From: Pseudomonas oryzagri
Lineage (GTDB): Bacteria > Pseudomonadota > Gammaproteobacteria > Pseudomonadales > Pseudomonadaceae
Direction: 5' to 3'
Assembly (NCBI RefSeq): GCF_020831405.1
Contig: NZ_JAJHPU010000015.1
Location: 62,001-126,000 of the forward strand
DNA length: 64,000 nt
Part shown: positions 45,420 through 54,324 of the stretch, piece by piece
Position numbering within the stretch: position 1 is the stretch's first letter
Layout of the letters: every line of letters begins with the position of its first letter
Notes under the pieces: model-generated
Seen by the model: only the letters and a program-made list of their open reading frames with translations
Told to the model about the DNA's origin: nothing
Databases searched by the model: none
Translations under genes and position numbers: made by a program

Positions 45420-45731
45420 ATGGATATGAGCCGCGACACCGCCGCCACCTGCCGCCACTTCGTCACCTACAGCGGCATCCGCCTGCCGCTGAAGCTGGTC
45501 AACGAACTCGACGCAGCCGGCCTGCACAACCGCAACACCTTCTTTCGCGGCCACTACGACGCCGACGAGCGCCTGATCCGCGTGGAGAAGCTGGTCTACG
45601 GCGAGCGCGAGCTGCAGCACGTCTACGCCTACCACGCCAACGGTGCGCTGCGCCGCGCCGAGATCACCGATGCCGACGACGAAGTGACGGTGCTCGAGTT
45701 CGACGAGCAGGGCCTGGCGTTTCCGCGCTGA
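45420..45731 (+). CDS. Small conserved hypothetical protein (DUF6156-like)
   Basis: A 103-residue acidic soluble protein: CRHFVTYSGIRLPLKLVNEL, NRNTFFRGHYDADERL, VEKLVYGERELQHVYAYHANG, a repeated beta-hairpin pattern recalling RHS-type or DUF6156 repeats. A second in-frame ATG (45426) is an alternative start. Function unknown. It is the last core-looking gene before the AT-rich stretch. Confidence 0.75.
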   Translation: MDMSRDTAATCRHFVTYSGIRLPLKLVNELDAAGLHNRNTFFRGHYDADERLIRVEKLVYGERELQHVYAYHANGALRRAEITDADDEVTVLEFDEQGLAFPR

Positions 45732-46376
45732 GCGCCCTTGACGATAGAACCCTCCGCGCTTGCCTGCTCCTGTTGCGAACACGCGACTTGCCGCGCGACA
45801 GGCACGCGAAGCGACATGGCGGGGTTGCGACCATTCGCGCTTGCAAGTCTGCTGGCCAGGCGTTGGGCAAGTTTTCCGAAGCACCGTTGGTCAAGTTTGC
45901 CTACCACGACACGGAATTCGTCTTGCAGCCGGTATATCGCCTCGCCATAATTACAAAATATTACAAGAGCTATAATTCAGTCCGCTCGAATAGCCGCAGA
46001 CCCCATGGATCTGCAGCCTCTTCCTCCGCGAAAAGTTGAAGAAGCAATCATTTCCACGGAAGCGGGAATCCAGCAGACCATAGCGCCCGCACTTCGTCTT
46101 CAGAGACGGCAAGTAGTTTTTCAGATATTCCCCAACTGCCACTAGCCATTGAGTAAAAAAGGAATTAACCGGCAGATGCACGGCAGATAACGCGCTCCCC
46201 CAAACAGCCAATCGACTCGGATGGGCTACCAGCCAGGCAGGCTCGGTACGCCCAGGCACTCTATTGTCGAAATGCTGACAATTCTTTGCATATTAATTAA
46301 TGGTCACAGGCCAGGGTCGCGCACGTCCTTTTTTTCTCAGTCCCTTTAATAACTTGTTTATTTAATAAAACATATA
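45732..46376. other. 645-base AT-rich stretch without a credible gene
   Basis: The GC content drops clearly, most of all after 46261 (runs such as GCATATTAATTAATGG and TTTATTTAATAAAACATATAATG). Open frames inside (plus 45738-45950, minus 45951-46259) have no coding character. At 46049-46073 there is a degenerate copy of the widespread ATTCCCGC...GCGGGAAT type repeat. It probably holds the NRPS promoter and marks the left edge of an acquired segment. Confidence 0.65.
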
Positions 46377-49300
46377 ATGTTCGACACACAAAAAGAGTTG
46401 GCGCCAGTTCCCCAGCATGACGCCGAAGCATACCCCCTCACCGGATTGCAGCACGCCTATTGGGTGGGCGAACAGCAGGTCTACAAGTTCCATACCGTGC
46501 CGTTCCTTTATTTCTGTTACTTCGCGGAGACGCTCGATGTAGCGCGTCTCGAAGGGGCGCTCGAGGTCGTGCTGGAAGCCTATCCCGAGCTGTCCATGGA
46601 CTACCTCGCGGACGGCCGGCAACGCCCGGCGCGCACGCCGCTCGGCAAGGTCACCCTCGAGACCACCGACTGGCGCGGCCAGCCGCCGCTGACCGCGAGC
46701 GCGCTGCAGGAACTGCGCAAGCAGGGCATGGAAGACAAGCTGGCCCTGCTCGGCGAGCGGGTGCAGCTGTCGCTGTTCCTCGATCGCGTGCAGGAAGGCT
46801 TCTACATCAACATCGCCTTCCGCCTGATCTCCTTCGACGCCTTCTCGGTGCGCCTGTTCTACGACACCCTGGTGCGGGTCTACTCCGGCCAGGGCCTGCC
46901 GGCGCAGGAACGGGCCCTGTTCCCCGAATTCATCGCCAGGCGCCAGGCCCTCAAGCGCACCGCGCCCTACCAGCGCTCGCTGGAATACTGGCAGGAGCGC
47001 CTGGACAGCCTGCGCAACGCCCCGGAACTGCCGGTGGTCGACCACGAGCGGATGCCGGAGGCCTCGCGCTTCCAGCGCAAGCGCCTGGTCTTCGGCCCGG
47101 ACAAGGCCGCCCGCCTCAACGCGCAGGCCCGCCGGCTGGGGATCAGCGTCAGCATGCTGTTCTGCACCGCCTATACCGACGTGCTGCGCCTGTGGTCGCG
47201 CAATCCGTCGTTCACCATCAACATGCTGATGAGCCACCGCCCCTCGGGCGATCCGCGCTTCCAGCGCGCCTTCGGCAACTTCGGCAGCACCCTGCTGCTG
47301 GAGTCGGTGGACGCGCCGGGCAGCTTCGCCGAGCGGGCCAGGGTGCTGCAGCGCCAGCTGGCCCGCGACATCCGCCACTCGCGGATCGAGGGCGTCGAGG
47401 TGATCCGCGCCATGGGCGCCACCGGCAGCGGCCTGCCGGTGATGCCGGTGGTGTTCGCCAGTTCCTTGGGCCTCGACCTGCCGGACGACCTGCTGCTGCC
47501 CAACGCGCTCGGCTGGCGGAACCTGGGCGGCGGCCTGCACACTCCGCAGGTGTGGCTGGACTGCCAGGCCTACATGTACCTCGATGAGCTGGTGCTCAAT
47601 TGGGACTTCGTCGAGGGCCTGTTCCTGCCCGGCGTGATCGACGGCATGTTCGCCGCCCTCGAACAGCAGATCGAGGCGATCCTCGAACACCCGGCACCGG
47701 AAGACGCCGTGCTGCTGCCGCAGGTGCCGGAGGCCGCCCTGCAGGCCCGCCAGGGGGCCAACCGGACCGCCCGCGAACTGCCCAGCGGCCGTCTGGAAAG
47801 CTTCGTCGCCCGCGCCTGTGACGAATACGCCGAGCGTCCGGCGATCATCGATCCGACCCGCACGGTCGACTACCGCAGCCTATGGCGCTGGAGCAGCAGC
47901 CTCGCCGCGCGCCTGCGTGAGGCCGGGGTCGGCGCCGACGACCTGGTCGCCGTGGTGGCCAAGCGCGGCTGGCGCCAGGTGACCGCCCTGCTCGGCGTGG
48001 TGCAGTCCGGCGGCGCCTACCTGCCGATCACCGCCGACCAGCCGCAGGCCCGCAAGGAGTGGCTGATCGCCCGCCCACGGGTCAAGGTGCTGCTGGTCGA
48101 GCGCGAGCTGGCCGCCGATCTGCGCGTCCCCGAGGGCGTCGCGGTGCTGCTGCTCGAGGAGGTCCTGCCCGACGCCGTACCGGCGGCGGTCGACCTGCCG
48201 CCCGCCGAAGGCGACCGCCAGCTGGCCTACGTGATCTTCACCTCCGGCTCCACCGGCCAGCCCAAGGGTGTCGCCATCGACCATCGCGGCGCGGTGAACA
48301 CCATCCAGGACGTGATCGCCCGCTTCGGCCTGACCAGCGCCGACCGCATGATCGGCCTGTCCAGCTTCAATTTCGACCTGTCGGTGCACGACATCTTCGG
48401 CGGCCTGGCCACCGGCGCCGCCCTGGTGCTGCCGCCGCACAGCGAAACTCCGCGCCCCGACGAATGGGCGGCCTGCGTGCAGCAACATGGCGTCACCGTG
48501 TGGAACACCGTGCCGGCCTCGCTGGAGATGCTCGTCGAGTTCCTCGGCCCGCAGGCACCGACCTGCCTGCACAGCCTGCGCCTGGTGATGCTCAGCGGCG
48601 ACTGGATCCCGATCACCCTGCCCGAGCGCCTCAAGGCGGTGGTTCCCGGGGTCACCCTGATCAGCCTCGGCGGCGCCACCGAGGCGTCGATCTGGTCCAA
48701 CTACTTCCCGGTCGAGGAGATCGCCAGCCACTGGAAGAGCATCCCCTACGGCTGGCCGCTGGCCAACCAGAGCTTCCACGTGCTGACCCGCGAACTGCAG
48801 CCCTCGCCCGACTGGGTGCCGGGCGACCTGTACATCGGCGGCATTGGCCTGGCCCGCGAGTACTACGACGATCCGCAGCGCACGGCCGAGAGCTTCATCC
48901 ATCATCCCGACAGCGGCGAGCGCCTGTACCGCACCGGCGACGTAGGACGCTACTTCCCCGACGGCTGCCTGGAGTTCCTCGGCCGTCTCGATGGCCAGGT
49001 GAAGATTCGCGGCTTCCGCATCGAGCTGGAGGAGATCGACGCCCACCTCGCCCGCTGCCCCGGCATCCGCGCCGCCAACACCGTGGTGGTGCGCAACGGC
49101 AGCGACAGCCGCCTGGTGGCCATCTACCAGCCGGGCAGCGCGGCACCGGATCAGGAGGCGATCCGCAGCCACCTGGCCGCCAGCCTGCCGGCCTACATGA
49201 TTCCGGCGCAGTTCCATGCCGTGGACAGCCTGCCGGTCACCGCCAACGGCAAGGTCGACCGCAAGGCGCTGACCGCGCTGGCCAGCGGCCTGGCCCCGGA

Positions 49301-50360
49301 CGAGCGGCCGCGCCGCCAGCCTTCGACCGCCACCGAGACGCGCCTGGCCGCCCTGTGGGGCCAATTGCTCGGCATCGAGGCGCCGGGCGTGGACGACGAG
49401 TTCTTCGAGCTCGGCGGCACCTCGCTGCTCGCCGTGCGGCTGATCAACGCGATCGACGCCGCGTTCGGCCAGAACCTGCCGCTGGTCTCGCTGCTGCGCC
49501 ACGGCACCATCGCCGCCCAGGCGGCGATGCTCGACCGCGCCGAGCACGCCGGCCGGCAACGCTCGCCACTGGCGGTGATGCGCGAGGTCGAGCCGGTCAC
49601 CCTGGCGGTGATCCACCCGGTGGGCGGCAACATCCTCTGCTACCGCGAGCTGATCGAGCTGCTGCCGCCGGGCGTGCGCGTGCTCGGCCTGCAGTCGCCG
49701 GGCGACGGCAGCCCGCGCCGCCTCGAGGCGCTGGCGGCCAGCTACGTGGACGCCCTGTGCAACCAGGCCGACGGCCCCGGCCGGGTGCACCTGCTGGGCT
49801 GGTCGATGGGCGGGGTGATCGCCCAGGAAATGGCCCGGCAGATGGAGGCCCGCGGCATGGCCCCGGCCAACGTGACCATGATCGACAGCTGGATGGCCGC
49901 CAGTCCCGGCGGCAGCGGTCCGCGCCTGGAGGGCGAGGCCCTGCTGCGCAACTTCCTGCGCGACCTGCTCTCCGGCCAGCCGCTGCCGGACGACCTCGCC
50001 AGCCTCGCCCGCCTCGACGAGCAGCAGCGGCCGGCCGCCATCGTCGAGGCCTTGCGCCAGAGCGGAATCGGCAGCAGCATCGCCGCGCTGTCGGCGGGCG
50101 AGCTGAAGTCGCTGCTCGACGAGTACCGGGCCAACTACGACGCGCTGGTCGACCACGCGCCGCAGGCGACCGCCACGCCGACCCGCCTGTTCCGCGCCAG
50201 CCGCACGCTGGACTTCCCGCTGCTGGTGCCGTTCGGCGTGCCCGGCGCCGGCAGCCTGGAGGTCATCGACTGGGAAGGCGACCACTTCAGCGTGGTCAGC
50301 CGCGACTCCCTGCGCGGCATCCTCGGCCACCTCACCTGCGCGCGCGGCGGCCTGCGCTGA
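46377..50360 (+). CDS. Single-module NRPS: Cy-A-PCP-TE, predicted cysteine-activating
   Basis: A 1327-residue enzyme. The heterocyclisation/condensation domain (about 18-435) has AYPLTGLQHAYWVGEQ, MPVVFASSLG and HTPQVWLDCQ. Its DxxxxDxxS motif reads R149-LISF-D154-AF-S157, so the first Asp is lost. The adenylation domain (about 470-970) has FTSGSTGQPKG, YRTGDVGRY and NGKVDRKAL. My ten-residue pocket reading is D667, L668, H671, N710, M738, S740, L764, I772, W773, K959, close to known cysteine codes. The carrier Ser1016 is in LGGTSL, and a type I thioesterase (about 1075-1320) has GWSMGG with Ser1143. The start is uncertain: no ribosome site precedes ATG 46377; TTG 46398 is possible. Confidence 0.92.
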   Translation: MFDTQKELAPVPQHDAEAYPLTGLQHAYWVGEQQVYKFHTVPFLYFCYFAETLDVARLEGALEVVLEAYPELSMDYLADGRQRPARTPLGKVTLETTDWRGQPPLTASALQELRKQGMEDKLALLGERVQLSLFLDRVQEGFYINIAFRLISFDAFSVRLFYDTLVRVYSGQGLPAQERALFPEFIARRQALKRTAPYQRSLEYWQERLDSLRNAPELPVVDHERMPEASRFQRKRLVFGPDKAARLNAQARRLGISVSMLFCTAYTDVLRLWSRNPSFTINMLMSHRPSGDPRFQRAFGNFGSTLLLESVDAPGSFAERARVLQRQLARDIRHSRIEGVEVIRAMGATGSGLPVMPVVFASSLGLDLPDDLLLPNALGWRNLGGGLHTPQVWLDCQAYMYLDELVLNWDFVEGLFLPGVIDGMFAALEQQIEAILEHPAPEDAVLLPQVPEAALQARQGANRTARELPSGRLESFVARACDEYAERPAIIDPTRTVDYRSLWRWSSSLAARLREAGVGADDLVAVVAKRGWRQVTALLGVVQSGGAYLPITADQPQARKEWLIARPRVKVLLVERELAADLRVPEGVAVLLLEEVLPDAVPAAVDLPPAEGDRQLAYVIFTSGSTGQPKGVAIDHRGAVNTIQDVIARFGLTSADRMIGLSSFNFDLSVHDIFGGLATGAALVLPPHSETPRPDEWAACVQQHGVTVWNTVPASLEMLVEFLGPQAPTCLHSLRLVMLSGDWIPITLPERLKAVVPGVTLISLGGATEASIWSNYFPVEEIASHWKSIPYGWPLANQSFHVLTRELQPSPDWVPGDLYIGGIGLAREYYDDPQRTAESFIHHPDSGERLYRTGDVGRYFPDGCLEFLGRLDGQVKIRGFRIELEEIDAHLARCPGIRAANTVVVRNGSDSRLVAIYQPGSAAPDQEAIRSHLAASLPAYMIPAQFHAVDSLPVTANGKVDRKALTALASGLAPDERPRRQPSTATETRLAALWGQLLGIEAPGVDDEFFELGGTSLLAVRLINAIDAAFGQNLPLVSLLRHGTIAAQAAMLDRAEHAGRQRSPLAVMREVEPVTLAVIHPVGGNILCYRELIELLPPGVRVLGLQSPGDGSPRRLEALAASYVDALCNQADGPGRVHLLGWSMGGVIAQEMARQMEARGMAPANVTMIDSWMAASPGGSGPRLEGEALLRNFLRDLLSGQPLPDDLASLARLDEQQRPAAIVEALRQSGIGSSIAALSAGELKSLLDEYRANYDALVDHAPQATATPTRLFRASRTLDFPLLVPFGVPGAGSLEVIDWEGDHFSVVSRDSLRGILGHLTCARGGLR

Positions 50361-50370
50361 GCCCCTGCCG

Positions 50371-50407
50371 CCCCGCAGCCCCAGGGCTGCGGGGCCACGC
50401 CTTTTTT
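50371..50407 (+). terminator. Terminator-like hairpin between NRPS and monooxygenase genes
   Basis: CCCCGCAGCCC (50371-50381) pairs with GGGCTGCGGGG (50384-50394). A T6 run starts 7 bases after the stem (50402-50407). The offset T run suggests partial termination or attenuation rather than a full stop, since the following genes face the same way. Confidence 0.45.
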
Positions 50408-50429
50408 CGCTTACAAGGATGCACCTGCA

Positions 50430-51671
50430 ATGAGCCAACATTTCGATACGCTGATCGTCGGCGGCGGCCAGGCCGGCCTGTCGACCAGCTACCACCTCGC
50501 CCGCCAGGGGCGCTCCCATCTGGTGCTGGAGCGCGGCGACATCCCCGCGCCGGTGTGGCGCGACGACCGCTGGGACTCCTTCACCCTGGTCACCCCCAAC
50601 TGGGACTTCCGCCTGCCCGGTCTCGACCAGGTCGGCGCCGAGCCGGGCGGCTTCCTGCCGCGCGGCGAAATCGTGCGCACCTTCGCCGACTATGCGCAGC
50701 GCCATGCCCTGCCGCTGCAGCTAGGCACCCAGGTCAGCGCCGTCGAGGCCGATTCGGCCGGCTTTCGGGTTCGCACCAACCGCGGCGACTACACCGCCCG
50801 CAATGTGGTGATGGCCACCGGTCTGTTCCAGTTCCCGCGCCCGCATGCGATGGCCGCCCGGCTGGCGCCGTCGATCGAGCAGATCCATTCCGGCGCCTAC
50901 CGCAACCCGGCAACGCTTGCCCCCGGCGCCGTGCTGGTGGTCGGCAGCTCGCAGTCCGGCTGCCAGATCGCCGACGAGCTGAATCGCGCCGGGCGCACCG
51001 TGTACCTGTGCGTCGGCCCGCACGACCGTGCCCCGCGCAGCTACCGCGGCAAGGACATCTTCGAGTGGATGCGCCTGTCGGGCCTGGCCGAGCAGACCGT
51101 CGCCAGCCTGGCCGACCCGAAGCTCAAGTTCGCCGCCAACCCGATCATGGCCGGTCGCCAGGACGGCAGCCTCAACGTCCACCAGTTCGCCCGCAACGGC
51201 GTGCAGTTGCTCGGCTCGCTGCGCGACATCGACGGCACCACCCTGCAGCTCGCCGCCGACCTGCACGACAACCTGGCCGGCACCGACCAGCGCGAAGCGG
51301 CCCTGCTCGGCAGGCTCGACCTGCTGATCGACAAGCTCGGTCTCGACCTGCCCGCGGAAAGCCTGCCGCGCCTCGAGGACGGCTATGCCGCCCCGCTGCG
51401 CGAACGCCTCGATCTGGCCGAGGCCGGCGTGACCACGCTGATCTGGGCCACCGGCTACGGCTTCAGCTTCGATCTGGTCAAGTTCCCGGTCTTCGACGCC
51501 GACGGCTACCCGCTCCAGCAGCGCGGCGCCACCGCCCAGCCGGGCCTGTACTTCGTCGGCCTGCCGTGGCTGCACAACAAGCGCTCCGGCCTGCTCAGCG
51601 GCGTCGGCGACGACGCCGGTCACATCGCCGAGCTGATCCAGGCACGCGACCACGGGGAGAACCAGCGGTGA
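50430..51671 (+). CDS. FAD/NAD(P)H-dependent monooxygenase (CzcO/FMO-like)
   Basis: The 413-residue flavoprotein has an N-terminal FAD site GGGQAG at 11-16 after LIV, and a second Rossmann motif LVVGSSQSGCQIADEL for NAD(P)H near 170-185. ATGYGF and the IHSGAYRNP segment are typical of group B monooxygenases. It lies between the NRPS and the exporter in the same direction and is the only redox enzyme of the locus. It probably oxidises the NRPS product or a bound thiazoline, sulfur or nitrogen; the substrate is inferred only. Its stop overlaps the GTG of the next gene. Confidence 0.85.
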   Translation: MSQHFDTLIVGGGQAGLSTSYHLARQGRSHLVLERGDIPAPVWRDDRWDSFTLVTPNWDFRLPGLDQVGAEPGGFLPRGEIVRTFADYAQRHALPLQLGTQVSAVEADSAGFRVRTNRGDYTARNVVMATGLFQFPRPHAMAARLAPSIEQIHSGAYRNPATLAPGAVLVVGSSQSGCQIADELNRAGRTVYLCVGPHDRAPRSYRGKDIFEWMRLSGLAEQTVASLADPKLKFAANPIMAGRQDGSLNVHQFARNGVQLLGSLRDIDGTTLQLAADLHDNLAGTDQREAALLGRLDLLIDKLGLDLPAESLPRLEDGYAAPLRERLDLAEAGVTTLIWATGYGFSFDLVKFPVFDADGYPLQQRGATAQPGLYFVGLPWLHNKRSGLLSGVGDDAGHIAELIQARDHGENQR

Positions 51672-52756
51672 GCGACACTCCCCAGGCCGCCCAGGCGCCG
51701 GCAGGCGCGCGCAAGGCAAAACTGATCCTCGCCCTGATCGTCATCGCCGGTCTGGTCGTGGTGGGACGCATGTGGTGGCGCGGGGCCTTCTTCGAGGAAA
51801 CCGACAACGCCTACGTCGACGGCTACATCAGCGCCATCGCCCCGCGGGTCGACGGCGTGGTCACCCGCGTGCTGTTCCAGGACAACCAGATCGTCCGTGC
51901 CGGCGACGTGCTGGTCGAGCTCGATCCGGCCGACAACGCCGTGCGGGTCGAGGAGATCAAGGCCCAGCTGCTCGAAGTCGATGCCCAGCTGCAGCGCCTG
52001 GCCGCCGGCATCGCGCGGGACGAGGCCAGCGTGCGCGCCCTGCGCGCCGAGGCGGACCGCCACCAGGCCAGGCTCAAGCGCTATCGCCTGGACGCCGAGC
52101 GCCAGCTGGCCCTGCGCAATCAGGAGATCAAGGCGGTCACCGCCACCGAGCTGGACGCCGCGATCGCCGCCCGCGACGCCGCCGCGGCCGACTACCAGGC
52201 CCAGCAGGAGAAGATCGGCGCCGCCCGCGCCAGCGTCGAGCAGACCCGCGCGGCGCGCACCGTCCAGCAGGCGCGCCAGAAGGTGCTCGCCGCCCGCCTG
52301 CACGACGCCGAGCTGCAGCTCGCCTACACCACCATCAAGGCGCCGGTCGACGGCCGGGTCGGCAACCGCTCGGTCGAGGTCGGCGACCATGTGCAGAAGG
52401 GCCAGCGGCTGCTGGCGATCATCCAGGATGGCGTGTGGGTGACGGCCAACTTCAAGGAGACCCAGCTGCGCGAGCTGGTGCCCGGCCAGCAGGTCAGCAT
52501 CCGTCTCGACACCTTCCCCGGCGAGCGCCTCGCCGGCCGGGTGGACAGCCTCGCCCCGGCCTCCGGCGCCAAGTTCGCCCTGCTGCCGCCGGAGAACGCC
52601 ACCGGCAACTTCACCAAGATCGTCCAGCGCGTGCCGGTGAAGATCACCTTCGCCGCGGATACCCCCGCGGCGCTGCTGGCGCGGGTTGTGCCGGGCATGT
52701 CGGCGCTGGTCGAGATCGACCTGCGCCAGGAGTCGCCGGAGACCGCGGCGCGATGA
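51668..52756 (+). CDS. EmrA-type membrane fusion protein
   Basis: The 362-residue adaptor has a cytoplasmic N-terminus and one membrane helix (about 19-38, LILALIVIAGLVVVGRM). The HlyD/EmrA core follows, with TDNAYVDGYISAIAPRVDG, a long coiled-coil hairpin (about 95-215) and APVDGRVGNRSVEVGDHV. It bridges the inner membrane pump and the outer membrane channel. The start is GTG 51668 within GTGA overlapping the monooxygenase stop; the product then begins MSDTPQAAQ. Its stop overlaps the transporter ATG. Confidence 0.9.
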   Translation: MSDTPQAAQAPAGARKAKLILALIVIAGLVVVGRMWWRGAFFEETDNAYVDGYISAIAPRVDGVVTRVLFQDNQIVRAGDVLVELDPADNAVRVEEIKAQLLEVDAQLQRLAAGIARDEASVRALRAEADRHQARLKRYRLDAERQLALRNQEIKAVTATELDAAIAARDAAAADYQAQQEKIGAARASVEQTRAARTVQQARQKVLAARLHDAELQLAYTTIKAPVDGRVGNRSVEVGDHVQKGQRLLAIIQDGVWVTANFKETQLRELVPGQQVSIRLDTFPGERLAGRVDSLAPASGAKFALLPPENATGNFTKIVQRVPVKITFAADTPAALLARVVPGMSALVEIDLRQESPETAAR

Positions 52757-54324
52757 GCAGCCAGCCCGTCACCCCCGCCGACCAGGTTTCCGGGCGGACC
52801 TGGCTGGCCATCGGCGCGGCGATCCTCGGCGTGTTCATGGCGGTGCTCGACACCCAGATCACCAACGCCTCGCTGCCGGAGATCCTCGGCTCGCTGTCCG
52901 CCTCGCTGGAGGAAGGTTCGTGGATGAGCACCACCTACCTCGCCGCCGAGGTGGTGGCCATTCCGCTGACCGGGGTGTTCCTGCGGGTGTTCGGCGCGCG
53001 CGCGTTCATCCTGATCAACACCGTGCTGTTCCTGGTGCTGTCGACGCTGTGCGGGATGGCCTGGAACCTGGAGTCGATGATCGTGTTCCGCGCCCTGCAG
53101 GGCTTCTTCGGCGGCGCGCTGATCCCCACCGCGATGACCCTGATTATCGTCACCCTGCCGCCGGCGCGCCGGCCGATGGCGCTGGCCTGGCTGATGCTGG
53201 CCAGTACCCTGGCGCCGACGCTGGGACCGACGGTCGGCGGCATCCTCACCGAAAGCTACGGCTGGCCGTCGATCTTCTACATCAACTGGCTGCCCGGCGT
53301 GCTGATGCTGGCCGGCATCGCCATCGGCCTGGACGCACAGGCCAAGAACTTCGCGCTGCTGGAGAAGCTGGACTGGCTGGGCGTCGCCGGGATGATCGTC
53401 GGCCTCGGCGCGCTGATCGTGTTTCTCGAGGAAGGCAACCGCAAGGACTGGTTCGACTCGGACTTCATCCGCACCAGCGCGCTGATCGCCTTCGTCGGCA
53501 TCCTCCTCTGGCTCGGCAGCCAGCTGCTGCGCGCCGCACCCTTCGTCAACGTCTGGCTGTTCGGGCGGCGCAACTTCTGGGTGGCGTCCAGCGTCGGCGC
53601 GGTGACCGGCATGGGGCTGTACGGCTCCACCTTCGTCCTGCCGCTGTTCCTCGCCCACATCGCCGACTACAACTCGCGGCAGATCGGCGAGGTGATCATG
53701 TGGATGGGCCTGCCGCAGATCATCATGACCCCGCTGGCGGCGGTGCTGGCGAAGAAGATCGACAACCGGCTGATCTGCTCGACCGGCCTGCTGCTGTTCG
53801 CCACCTCGTGCTTCATGAACGCGTTCATGACCGCCGAGACCGGCTACGACCAGTTGATCGCCGCGCAGGTGTTCCGCGCCCTCGGCCAGCCGCTGATCAT
53901 CATCACCCTGTCGAACATGGCCATCCATCGCATCGAGCCGGCCAACCTGTACTCGGCCTCCAGCCTGTACAACATGACCCGGGTGCTGGGCGGCGCGATC
54001 GGCACCGCCATCCTCTCCACCGCCATCACCCTGCGCGAGCACCTGCACTTCGAGCGGGTCGGCGAGGCGGTCAGCCTGTACGCCGCCGTCACCCGCGAGC
54101 GGATCGCCGAGGTGACCGCCGTGCAGCTGCAACACGGCGGCGACCCGGCGCTCGCCAGCCAGCAGGCCTTCGCGGCGCTGCAGGGCGTGGTGCGCCGCGA
54201 GGCCTACGTGCTGGCCTACAGCGACAGCTTCTTCATCCTCGGCAGCGTGCTGCTGGCATCGATCGGCCTGGTCTGGCTGGCCGATCACATCGTGGCCCCC
54301 ACCGACAAGGGCAAGGGCCGCTAA
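52753..54324 (+). CDS. EmrB/QacA-family (DHA2) MFS exporter
   Basis: The 523-residue protein has about 14 hydrophobic helices. DHA2 motifs are seen: LDTQITNASLPEI (motif D1-like, helix 1), RALQGFFGGALIPTAM and LGPTVGGIL (motif C). It is a proton-driven drug/metabolite exporter working with the EmrA-like adaptor. ATG 52753 overlaps the adaptor stop, and its own stop overlaps the outer membrane factor start (TAATG). The chain of overlaps shows the pump is made as one unit. Confidence 0.92.
   Translation: MSSQPVTPADQVSGRTWLAIGAAILGVFMAVLDTQITNASLPEILGSLSASLEEGSWMSTTYLAAEVVAIPLTGVFLRVFGARAFILINTVLFLVLSTLCGMAWNLESMIVFRALQGFFGGALIPTAMTLIIVTLPPARRPMALAWLMLASTLAPTLGPTVGGILTESYGWPSIFYINWLPGVLMLAGIAIGLDAQAKNFALLEKLDWLGVAGMIVGLGALIVFLEEGNRKDWFDSDFIRTSALIAFVGILLWLGSQLLRAAPFVNVWLFGRRNFWVASSVGAVTGMGLYGSTFVLPLFLAHIADYNSRQIGEVIMWMGLPQIIMTPLAAVLAKKIDNRLICSTGLLLFATSCFMNAFMTAETGYDQLIAAQVFRALGQPLIIITLSNMAIHRIEPANLYSASSLYNMTRVLGGAIGTAILSTAITLREHLHFERVGEAVSLYAAVTRERIAEVTAVQLQHGGDPALASQQAFAALQGVVRREAYVLAYSDSFFILGSVLLASIGLVWLADHIVAPTDKGKGR

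Noticed and set aside
45738-46259. Small ORFs in the AT-rich stretch (plus 45738-45950, minus 45951-46259)
   Set aside because: No ribosome sites and no coding character; the minus frame contains the DSRFRGND string that arises from a dispersed GCGGGAAT-type repeat read as protein.
47880-50705. 941-residue minus-strand frame opposite the NRPS
   Set aside because: No recognisable domains and skewed composition; the plus-strand NRPS domains are unambiguous.
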